From assembly GCA_050015055.1 (NCBI GenBank), contig JBEKCD010000009.1, positions 1 through 64,000 on the forward strand: a stretch of 64,000 nucleotides of DNA, in the 5' to 3' direction. Within the stretch, counting starts at the first letter, position 1; the number at the start of each line of letters is the position of its first letter. A program made the translations under genes and the position numbers. The notes beneath the pieces were generated by a model. That model saw nothing but the letters and a program-made list of their open reading frames with translations, was not told the DNA's origin and ran no database searches. The stretch comes from JBEKCD01 sp050015055. Its GTDB lineage: Archaea; Thermoproteota; Bathyarchaeia; Bathyarchaeales; Bathycorpusculaceae. This document shows, one piece after another, positions 51,504-58,923 of this stretch.

Positions 51504-51728
51504 CTAGGAGACAGGCTTTCTCTCCTGAGCCAACTCGTACAGTATAACCAGAGCCTCACCCAATGAAATCTTTAGCCTAGACGCCAAGTCAGCAGGTGTT
51601 GTCTCAGGCTTTTCGGAAAGAATGGCTTCTCTGGTGTAAGCCTTGTGATTCGCATACATGACTAGTGAGTGAACGGTCTCAACCAATATTGGCCACAGCG
51701 TCTCCTTCACACAATCTTCAAAGTTCAT
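51504..51728 (-). CDS. Small helix-turn-helix-like protein (74 aa)
   Basis: The protein has a helical N-terminal half (about 1-45) and a C-terminal winged-helix-like part (about 40-70). The latter reads TPADLASRLKISLGEALVIL, the spacing expected for recognition of DNA or another protein (helix, turn, helix with SLGEA). No family name is certain. It lies between the Wtp operon and the HAD gene, divergent from the latter. Confidence 0.55.
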   Translation of the reverse strand: MNFEDCVKETLWPILVETVHSLVMYANHKAYTREAILSEKPETTPADLASRLKISLGEALVILYELAQERKPVS

Positions 51729-51947
51729 GACTCATCAACGACGATCTACTGTGAAAGGCAAATATTCAGTTTGCCCTTCAGACATGCATGATGAAGCAGT
51801 CATGAATTGCGTACAGAGAAGAGCCATACTTTCTTTCCTTGCCTCACTCACGCTTGGCGAGGCGCTTCAGCGCATCGTCACCACAAAGTATATCTCGGCA
51901 GGAAAGTGATTAGAGCCTCCAAATTCATGAGGCTCAAGTGAGAATCG

Positions 51948-52664
51948 ATGACCATAAAGGCCGTAATCTTTGATTTGGATGGGACTATTACAGCCTTCAA
52001 CCTCGATTACATGACGCTAAGGTCGGAAGTCCGAAGCTTCCTCATAAGAACTGGCGTACCGGCATCGGTTCTATTCGTGAACGAGAGCATATTTGACATG
52101 CTTAACAAGACTGAAATTTTCATGAAGAACAGCGGCAAATCAACTAGAACCCTAGAAAAGGTGCGCAATGAAGCTCTGGCCATAGCTGAGAGACACGAGT
52201 TGGAAGCCGCAAAGACCACATGTCTGCTTCCAAACGTGCTCGAAACGCTGAAGATCTTGAAGGAAACGGGTTTGAAAATCGGTCTGTGCACTGTCAACAG
52301 CGAAAAATCCGCGAGCTACATCCTGAAAAGGTTTGGAGTCGCCGGTTTCTTTGATGCGGTGATTCCCCGCAACAAAGTCAAACGTGTCAAGCCGAGCGGT
52401 GAGCATCTGGAGGCGGTGTTGAAAGCTTTGAAAGTCCGTCCGAAAGAAGCGTTGCTAGTGGGAGACGCAACACGCGACATGGAATGTGCCAAAGAGTTGA
52501 AGGTCATGTCCGTGGGCTTGTCAACGGGGGTTTCCACCCAAAAAGAGCTGATGAACTCTGGAGCAAACTATCTTGTCACGTCAATCGCGGATCTGCCCAG
52601 CCTGGTAAAAACCGCCAAGCTGGTCGCGAAACAAAATCGGAAAAGGCGTGCATATCTGAAATGA
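51948..52664 (+). CDS. HAD-family phosphatase
   Basis: The 238-residue protein is a HAD hydrolase: motif I VIFDLDGTITAF near 6-17 with the catalytic Asp, a helical cap (about 20-95), motif II (LCTVNS) near 112, Lys in motif III (RVKPSG) near 147, and motif IV LLVGDATRDMECAK near 168-181. It is probably a phosphoglycolate-phosphatase-like enzyme, but the substrate is unknown. It is convergent with the DUF35/thiolase cluster (end 2 bp apart). Confidence 0.88.
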   Translation: MTIKAVIFDLDGTITAFNLDYMTLRSEVRSFLIRTGVPASVLFVNESIFDMLNKTEIFMKNSGKSTRTLEKVRNEALAIAERHELEAAKTTCLLPNVLETLKILKETGLKIGLCTVNSEKSASYILKRFGVAGFFDAVIPRNKVKRVKPSGEHLEAVLKALKVRPKEALLVGDATRDMECAKELKVMSVGLSTGVSTQKELMNSGANYLVTSIADLPSLVKTAKLVAKQNRKRRAYLK

Positions 52665-52666
52665 AG

Positions 52667-53068
52667 TCAGGCTGGCTTGAAAAAGTATCTCGGCCATTGT
52701 GGCCACGGTTGAGCCGCCTGGCATGTTCCGAAGTCCATCTTCAGTTCCATTCCTATCTTGATTTGTTCTAGAGCCACCCCATTGATCATCCCTGGGATCC
52801 TTAGATTATTTGCAAGCTGGACGATGCCCATTGCGTACGGTGCCATCGACTGGAATTGAGCTGGAGCAATGTGGATGATCGTGTAGGTTACTAGTTTTCC
52901 TGTCGACGGGATTTCGGTCCATTCAAAGTCTTTCGAGTAGCAATTGTCGCACAGAGGTCTCGGCGGAAGATGTACCTTTCCGCACTTGGTGCACCTGCCT
53001 CCCAACAGTTTTCCTTGGCTGATGTGCTTGTAGAACTGCTCTATTGTAAAAGATGCCTGTGCCGACAT
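52667..53068 (-). CDS. DUF35 OB-fold protein, acyl-CoA-associated (short)
   Basis: The 133-residue protein has the N-terminal rubredoxin-like zinc ribbon GGRCTKCGKVHLPPRPLCDNC (about 23-43) and an OB-fold C-terminal domain with LVTYTIIHIAP. In archaea this protein bridges thiolase and HMG-CoA synthase and channels acetoacetyl-CoA. The preceding gene in the operon is a thiolase (2 bp gap), consistent with that. The end is unusually Trp/Pro-rich. Confidence 0.88.
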   Translation of the reverse strand: MSAQASFTIEQFYKHISQGKLLGGRCTKCGKVHLPPRPLCDNCYSKDFEWTEIPSTGKLVTYTIIHIAPAQFQSMAPYAMGIVQLANNLRIPGMINGVALEQIKIGMELKMDFGTCQAAQPWPQWPRYFFKPA

Positions 53069-53070
53069 TT

Positions 53071-54273
53071 TCAGGCTCTCCTGTAGATGTGAACGGTTGC
53101 AGTTGCGCCTGAACCGCCCACGTTATGAGTTAAACCGATTTCTGCATCTTTGACTTGTCGCTTATCAGCTTGCCCGGTTAACTGCAGATATATTTCGTAG
53201 GCTTGAGCTGTGCCCGTGGCGCCAACGGGATGCCCTTTGGCCTTCAACCCGCCACTTGTGTTCACAGGTTTTCTTCCGCCCAGCTTCGTCTCTCCCTTCT
53301 CAATCAAACTTCCGCCTTGACCTGGCCCGCAAAAGGCAAGGTCCTCGTAGGCTATCAATTCGGCTACCGTGAAGCAGTCGTGGACTTCCGCCACGTCAAT
53401 ATCGCTTGGGCTAACTTGGGCCATTTCATAGGCTTTCTCAGCAGCCACTTTGGCGGCCGTAATGGACGTTAGACTCTTCCTCTCATATAGTCCGATGGTG
53501 TCACTGGCCTGACCGCTTCCAACAATGTCGACTGGCATATCAGTGAATTTTCTGGCCAGTTCCGGCGTGGTCAGTATTAAGCAGCTGGCTCCGTCGGTGA
53601 TGAGAGAACAATCGTACAGTTTGAGAGGCCACGCGACTACGCGTGAGGATAGAGCAGTTTCGAGCGCTATTTCTCTCTGCATGTGAGCCTTTGGGTTAAG
53701 GCTTCCGTGATAGTGGTTCTTCACGGCAATCAGGGCAAGATGCCGTTCCGTCGTTCCATACTGGTGCATGTGCGCAGTGGCCATCAATGCGTACAAACCT
53801 GGAAAAGTCATGCCGTTCCACTGTTCGAACGGATAGTCCGAAGCCATAGCAAGATACTCTGTCACTTCCGCCGTAGGCCGGTGCGTCATTTTCTCAACAC
53901 CTCCGACCATTACAACGTCGCTGAGGCCAGAACGAACAGCGCAAATCGCGGCCCTCAAAGCTGCACCGGAAGAGGCACACGCTGCTTCCGTCCTCGTAGC
54001 GGGCACATGCCCCAACCCTATCCAGTCTGCCAAAGTAGCGCCCGTGTGTCCCTGATGCTCATACGATTCGCCCATGTGGCCGACGTAGAGGGCTTGAATA
54101 TCCTTCTTAGGATCTAGGTTCGGACAGCGATCAAAGGCTTCTTTGGCTGCTTCCGCAAAAATCTCCCTTGCGTAGAGTCCTTCAAGCTTTCCGAACTTTG
54201 AAAGACCGACAGAAACTATCGAAACCAACGGTTTGCCGTTCAAGAGGCATCTCCCTGCATTGACAGTGTTCAC
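53071..54273 (-). CDS. Thiolase-family acyl-CoA acyltransferase
   Basis: The 400-residue protein is a thiolase-fold enzyme of the archaeal acetyl-CoA acetyltransferase/SCPx group. The nucleophilic Cys is in EAACASSGAAL (C99), and GLKAKGHPVGATG carries the conserved His. HNVGGSGATATVHI closes the protein; the usual second active-site Cys is not visible, as in other archaeal members. It forms a unit with the DUF35 gene downstream. It could supply the mevalonate pathway or acyl-CoA degradation; no HMG-CoA synthase of standard type is in the window. Confidence 0.9.
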   Translation of the reverse strand: MNTVNAGRCLLNGKPLVSIVSVGLSKFGKLEGLYAREIFAEAAKEAFDRCPNLDPKKDIQALYVGHMGESYEHQGHTGATLADWIGLGHVPATRTEAACASSGAALRAAICAVRSGLSDVVMVGGVEKMTHRPTAEVTEYLAMASDYPFEQWNGMTFPGLYALMATAHMHQYGTTERHLALIAVKNHYHGSLNPKAHMQREIALETALSSRVVAWPLKLYDCSLITDGASCLILTTPELARKFTDMPVDIVGSGQASDTIGLYERKSLTSITAAKVAAEKAYEMAQVSPSDIDVAEVHDCFTVAELIAYEDLAFCGPGQGGSLIEKGETKLGGRKPVNTSGGLKAKGHPVGATGTAQAYEIYLQLTGQADKRQVKDAEIGLTHNVGGSGATATVHIYRRA

Positions 54274-54397
54274 GTGGAAAACTGATTAAAGCCAAAACAC
54301 GTATTTAAGTTTCTTCAACCACTTTCAGTTTTTCTATTGGAAAAAGTTCCGCAGAACCTAAGAAACTATGGTCTTCAAGTGAAAAAGGGTGTGTGGA

Positions 54398-55087
54398 TTA
54401 TTTCTTCTCGCCGTAGGTCTTTTTGACCCATGCTCGTGTTTTTTCCATGTCTTCTCTGAAGCGTTTCAGTTCGTCTGGTGTTCTCTTCGGGGCTACCGGT
54501 TCTTCTGCTGGTGTTGCGAATACGTCTAGCAGGTCTCCTTTGGGCTGCTTGGATATGTTTATGTTGACTTTGAGGCCGATGTTCACTTTTTCAGGGTCTA
54601 CTTCTCGCATAGTCATGGGCAGACAGGTGTTTGTGCCGTCTATTCTTACCATTGCCCCCACTAGCGGTTGAAGATGTGCCATTGAGGGCCAAGCGATTGC
54701 CATAACCGTGTACGAGTGGACCTCTCCCTTCTTCGGAAGCTCGACCCATTTCGTTTCTTCCAGTCTGCATTTCGGGTTGAAGCAATGTGCTCTTGGCGGG
54801 CAGTATACTAATCCGCATTTTGGACACTTTGTTCCATACAGCTTCCCGTCCAAGATTCCTATGAAGAACTGTGACACTTTGCCGTAGCTGTGGTGAAACA
54901 GGCTTCCATGCGGTCTGTGGACGATTAAGAACTTCTCAGGTTTCAGAGTGTTCAGCGTTGGTCCGTCATTCATCTCTATTATTTTCCAGCCTTCAGGTGT
55001 CCACGCGCCTTTCCGTTCCCATTCTTCCCACTGTTTCTCATCGATTTTCTTTTCCTTCAACAATTTCTGTGGTCCTGGTTGCTTCAT
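54398..55087 (-). CDS. DUF35 OB-fold protein, long form
   Basis: The protein of about 229 residues has a charged N-terminal extension (about 1-75) before the zinc ribbon GTKCPKCGLVYCPPRAHCFNPKC (about 95-117) and OB fold (about 120-200). It ends with a basic helix. The ATG at 55087 is chosen since the open frame to 55126 would overlap the upstream thiolase-like gene by 34 bp; the distance to its stop is then 6 bp. Probable partner of the thiolase-like protein encoded upstream. Confidence 0.85.
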   Translation of the reverse strand: MKQPGPQKLLKEKKIDEKQWEEWERKGAWTPEGWKIIEMNDGPTLNTLKPEKFLIVHRPHGSLFHHSYGKVSQFFIGILDGKLYGTKCPKCGLVYCPPRAHCFNPKCRLEETKWVELPKKGEVHSYTVMAIAWPSMAHLQPLVGAMVRIDGTNTCLPMTMREVDPEKVNIGLKVNINISKQPKGDLLDVFATPAEEPVAPKRTPDELKRFREDMEKTRAWVKKTYGEKK

Positions 55088-55092
55088 TTCTT

Positions 55093-56385
55093 CTACACCT
55101 CCAAGACTACGGCGCCTGCCTGGCATCCTGTGCCGCCGTGCCCGTGGATGAAGGCCTTCTTCGGGTTACTTAGCTGTCTGCCTGGTGCGCCCCACTTCTT
55201 TCCTATTTGGTTGCCGAGTTGCCAGTAGCTGTCGACGATTTGGGCGATTGACGTTGAGCCAACGGCGTGCCCCTGCGCCGTTAGCGCTCCGCTGAGTTGA
55301 CAGGGAAGTTCTCCACTGGGCTTGATTATGCCTTCGCGAACCATACTCTTGCCTTCGCCTCTCTTGCAGAAATCAAAATCTTCTAACCCGGCAAGTACTA
55401 CACCTGCGTAGGGGTCGAAGATTTCAACGAAGCTAATTTCCTTCCGCGGGTTCTTGATTCCAGCGTCTTTGTAAGCCATTCGGGCAGACACTCTTAGAGA
55501 GCCAAAGTTGAGCAGATCTGGATAGGGTGACATCGGTTTTGGAATGGTCTTCGGCCAAATCTTTTCGTCTTCTGGATACATGCCCTTCCACGCGGGGTTG
55601 TCTGGGCGGTCTCCGGCTCTCATAGTGTCGCTGCCGAAGCCTACGCCAGTTATCCATATGGGATTGTCAGTAAGTTTCTTCGTCATTTCCTCGTTTGCTA
55701 ACAGCAGTGCAGAGGCCCCTTCGCTCGTCATTGCACATTCATAGTTGCGGTATGGCCAAGATATCAAACGTGACTTGTATACGTCGTCCACCGTGATTTT
55801 TGTGAAGCCATGCTGGGCGGGCCATTGCGCGTATGGGTTATCAAGAGAGTTGTTGTGGCACATGGCGGACACTTCAGCGATATCATCTTCCCCGTCTCCG
55901 TAAACGTGCATCCTCCTTGCTTCCATGGTTGCGTAGAAAGCGTTGTATGTGAAGCCTGAAACGAAGTCCCAGTCTGTGTCGCCAGCTATTGCTATTGCCT
56001 CGTTGACTTTTTGGATGGGTAGCTCATTCATTTTTTCCCAGCCGACCACGAGAACCACTGGGAACATGCCTGAACGCACCCACAAAGCCGCGTTTATTAT
56101 GGCGTCTATCGGAGTTGCGCCTCCCGACTCAACTCTGTACGAGGCAACGCCGCTCAAGCCCAGGTAGTCGTTGATTATCCAGTGCATGCACTGCTGTTGT
56201 TCGAGAATGTCGCTGAAATATGAGTAGCAACACGCGTAACCTTTCTTTAAGAAATCGCCCAGTTCCAGTTCTGGAACGTCGTCAAGTATCATTTTGACTG
56301 CTTCTGCGCACATTTCTTCTTGCAAGGTATGCCTAGGAAGGTCAAATCGTGAAATACTGCCTGCGACTATTCCGACTCTTTTCAA
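55093..56385 (-). CDS. Thiolase-like protein lacking the nucleophilic cysteine
   Basis: The 430-residue protein aligns along its length with thiolases of the SCPx type. Where the active Cys is expected, however, it reads YRVESGGATPID (about 83-94) instead of xEAxCASG. The later motif GALTAQGHAVGSTSIAQ keeps the GHxxG His, and GHGGTGCQAGAVVLEV ends the protein with a Cys at the C-terminal site. Without the nucleophile it may be a structural partner or act on another acyl reaction. It is co-transcribed with the long DUF35 gene. Confidence 0.85.
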   Translation of the reverse strand: MKRVGIVAGSISRFDLPRHTLQEEMCAEAVKMILDDVPELELGDFLKKGYACCYSYFSDILEQQQCMHWIINDYLGLSGVASYRVESGGATPIDAIINAALWVRSGMFPVVLVVGWEKMNELPIQKVNEAIAIAGDTDWDFVSGFTYNAFYATMEARRMHVYGDGEDDIAEVSAMCHNNSLDNPYAQWPAQHGFTKITVDDVYKSRLISWPYRNYECAMTSEGASALLLANEEMTKKLTDNPIWITGVGFGSDTMRAGDRPDNPAWKGMYPEDEKIWPKTIPKPMSPYPDLLNFGSLRVSARMAYKDAGIKNPRKEISFVEIFDPYAGVVLAGLEDFDFCKRGEGKSMVREGIIKPSGELPCQLSGALTAQGHAVGSTSIAQIVDSYWQLGNQIGKKWGAPGRQLSNPKKAFIHGHGGTGCQAGAVVLEV

Positions 56386-56555
56386 TTTTCCACCTCAAAT
56401 TTCGAAAGATGTAGTTAGTGAATTTCAAGAACTATAAGACATTTGCGATGGACAAACACATTTTTTTGTAAGTCACCTGATAACAGTTCATTGTTGTGTT
56501 GCTGTGGGTCAGCGCGTGCTAATGTGTTAAAAAAAATGGGGGGATTTTGGTCATG

Positions 56556-57275
56556 TTATTTCTTCTTGCGTTTGATGTAGACGAAAGATATCGCTACTAT
56601 TGACATTAGAGAGCCCACGCTTAGCCAAGGAGCAAGCAGTTGAGGCTTGTTCAGTGCAAGCAGTTCAGACTTGTTCGGCGGTGCCCACTCTCCTCCGACA
56701 CTAGCGCCTGTGACTGTGATTTGAAGGCTTACGACCCACTTTGCCCAGAGACTTGAGGTTGTTATTAGTCCTTCAGGACCGACGATTGCGATTCTTAACG
56801 GTCCGACGCCTGAAGGATAAGGACCCGGCAGCACTGTGCCGTTGATGTAGTACGCAAGCATCACCGTCAGAGTTTGGTTGTGCTGTACAGGCGTTTTTCC
56901 AGTCAAGTTGTCAAAGGTCTGCAGATTCCCGGTTAAATTGCTGTAGCTAAAGATCGTAGAGAAGCCGTCTGCCCCTGTCACATTGACGCTGTAGCTGCTG
57001 CCGGTATTGGCGACCATGGCGACGAAAGTGCTGATGGGCACGCCGGTGTAGTAGCCCAAGTTGCCAAGGTTGCCGACCTTGTTAACTGACCCGCCAAAGG
57101 CGGTGTAAGATGCTAAGCTTCCAATGTCAGTCTCGTGCAAAACTACTTGCGTGCCAAGAGGTCCGCCTGGACCAACGACTGTTAAGGTCATCGTTGGAAG
57201 GCCTGGATCTGCATGCGCCTGAAATGCTTGTAGACAACATAGTATCCCTACAAAAGCTATGGTCATTAAGATCAA
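56556..57275 (-). CDS. Secreted SUOX-like domain protein with C-terminal anchor
   Basis: The 239-residue protein has a signal peptide (about 1-22, ILMTIAFVGILCCLQAFQAH), one SUOX-like domain (about 28-190) with YYTGVPISTFVAMVANTG and GPLRIAIVGPEGLITTSSLW, a short linker, and a C-terminal span with a KRKKK stop-transfer tail (about 215-239). The start codon is uncertain: TTG 57275 is used here, but upstream IHKKP with an ATT start and GGAG at normal distance would give a better signal peptide. Transcription is probably driven by the shared promoter box at 57344-57367. Confidence 0.8.
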   Translation of the reverse strand: MILMTIAFVGILCCLQAFQAHADPGLPTMTLTVVGPGGPLGTQVVLHETDIGSLASYTAFGGSVNKVGNLGNLGYYTGVPISTFVAMVANTGSSYSVNVTGADGFSTIFSYSNLTGNLQTFDNLTGKTPVQHNQTLTVMLAYYINGTVLPGPYPSGVGPLRIAIVGPEGLITTSSLWAKWVVSLQITVTGASVGGEWAPPNKSELLALNKPQLLAPWLSVGSLMSIVAISFVYIKRKKK

Positions 57276-57343
57276 TGGTTTCTTATGAATTATTTCTCCC
57301 TTCTCCTTTTTCCGTCACGCCGAAGCGTGCAACGTAAAGCAAG

Positions 57344-57367
57344 CGTTATGCATATAAAAACATTTCG
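57344..57367 (-). promoter_or_regulatory. Shared 24-bp promoter box, copy at the solitary SUOX-like gene
   Basis: Minus strand: CGAAATGTTTTTATATGCAT and then AACG. It is 6 kb away from the operon copy and upstream of an otherwise unlinked paralogue. Confidence 0.7.
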
Positions 57368-57551
57368 GGCAGGCGCGTTAGCGTTTTGCTAAATTCGGGG
57401 AATTGACATGGACCTGTTGGACCGTGCTTGGGCCTAGACAGGCACTCATGATATCGTATGTAGAAGTTTGATGAGAATGCACCATGCCTGGAAGGCAAGC
57501 AGAAATTAACACAAACAACACTATTTAACAACACCCTAGCGCGCCAAACCA

Positions 57552-57572
57552 TGACACTTGCGGGAGGTGTCA
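57552..57572. repeat. 6-bp inverted repeat upstream of the PKS-like gene
   Basis: TGACAC (57552-57557) pairs with GTGTCA (57567-57572) around a 9-nt loop. The TATA-like CTTTTTATAA of the gene lies 60 bp downstream, so this could be an upstream operator. Confidence 0.35.
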
Positions 57573-57663
57573 CACGTTGCGTTCATGAGAGAACAGATTG
57601 AGATAGAACGGGCGCATGCAGGACAGTCATCTTTTTATAATTTCTTCAGGCTTCGTATCTGAT

Positions 57664-58782
57664 ATGCAAATCATACAATTGTCAACGGCTCTTCCCCGCA
57701 ACGATTACTCAACCAAAAAGCTGATTGAAGAGTTTCCGTGCAAACTCCCTGAACCCGTTGTGCAAAACGTGCTTAACCTTGGAGTCTCAAAACGTTATCT
57801 CATCAGCCAATCGGCACCAACGACAGAACCAGAAACGGCAATGGACGAAACCAGCCTCATTGACCTGTGCTCCGAGGCCTGTCGAAAAGCCATTCAAGGA
57901 GCTGATCTCCGTTTCAGAGACATGGACTATCTCATTACTGCCTATGACGCGAATCCTTTGCTGAGCCCTGGTCTGAGTCAGCTACTAGTGCCGCAGTTGG
58001 GCCTAGATCCTTTTGTTAGACATGTTAACGCGCAGGGAATAGCCAGCACGGCTTTTACGAAGACATTGCAGCTCGCGGAAGACTACCTTGCTGCACGCCC
58101 GAAAGACAATGTACTCATTTGCATCTCAGGAGTGAGCTCATATTGGTTCCAAAACCAGGTGCGAGGTCTGAAAGACGTGATGGAAATCGGAAAGATTGGT
58201 CCGATTCACGACAGCAAGAGAAAACAAATGGAACTGAGGAAGTGGGTGGCTACGATGCAGTTTTTCCTGTTCGGAGACGGCGTGGCCGCTGCTGTCGTGT
58301 CGAACAAGAGTGAGGGCTTGAAGGTTGGCAAGATTGTCGAAGTGACGAATATTGATTCAAAGGACTATCTGGCTGGCTATTCTAGACTCTCTTTCTTAAA
58401 TGAACCGTTCAAGTTCGGCTTTAACTCACATCTGGGCAAGGAAATTCCAGACTTGGGAGTCAAGTACACAGGTGTGGCGCTTGACAGATTGTTTGGAAAA
58501 GAAACAAAGAACAGAATGAAAGCCGCGAAGAAGTGGGCGGTTCACACGGGTAGCGAAAAGATACTTGACGCTCTGGCCGAGCACCACGGCGCTGAGAAAG
58601 AAAAACTCAGAGAGTCGCACGAAGTTCTCAGAGAAAATGGCAACCTGGCGGGAGCAAGCTTACCCTTCATTCTTGACAAGATAGCCTCGACGAACAAGTT
58701 GTCAAGGGGCGACACCATACTTATGCTTGGTTACGGGTGGGGATTCTCGGCATCGGCAGGTCTGTTGGAATTTTGGAGTTGA
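57664..58782 (+). CDS. Type III PKS / HMG-CoA-synthase-like protein without catalytic Cys
   Basis: The protein of about 372 residues belongs to the thiolase superfamily branch of type III polyketide synthases and ketoacyl synthase III. It has the duplicated fold, His in KKWAVHTGSEK (about 285) and Asn in ENGNLAGASLPF (about 325). At the nucleophile position, normally GCxGG, it reads NAQGIASTAF (about 122-131) with Ile instead of Cys. ATG 57664 is chosen because a TATA-like CTTTTTATAA at 57629-57638 would put the transcript start next to it; the earlier ATG 57616 precedes the TATA. It lies between the SUOX-like gene and the mutase operon. Specific reaction unknown. Confidence 0.75.
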   Translation: MQIIQLSTALPRNDYSTKKLIEEFPCKLPEPVVQNVLNLGVSKRYLISQSAPTTEPETAMDETSLIDLCSEACRKAIQGADLRFRDMDYLITAYDANPLLSPGLSQLLVPQLGLDPFVRHVNAQGIASTAFTKTLQLAEDYLAARPKDNVLICISGVSSYWFQNQVRGLKDVMEIGKIGPIHDSKRKQMELRKWVATMQFFLFGDGVAAAVVSNKSEGLKVGKIVEVTNIDSKDYLAGYSRLSFLNEPFKFGFNSHLGKEIPDLGVKYTGVALDRLFGKETKNRMKAAKKWAVHTGSEKILDALAEHHGAEKEKLRESHEVLRENGNLAGASLPFILDKIASTNKLSRGDTILMLGYGWGFSASAGLLEFWS

Positions 58783-58923
58783 AGATTTTCCCAGAGGCTC
58801 GTCTCATCGACCCTCGACCGATTGTTCTCATGCGTTTTGAACCGATAGTAAAATATCTTTCTAGGTCAATGATGATAGTAACTCAAAACAGCACATAGTT
58901 ATTATTGGGGGCAAAACACTGCG

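Noticed and set aside
51727..51909. 60-codon plus-strand frame between the HTH gene and the HAD gene
   Set aside because: Starts within the HTH gene's start region on the other strand and shows no ribosome-binding site; probably promoter DNA.
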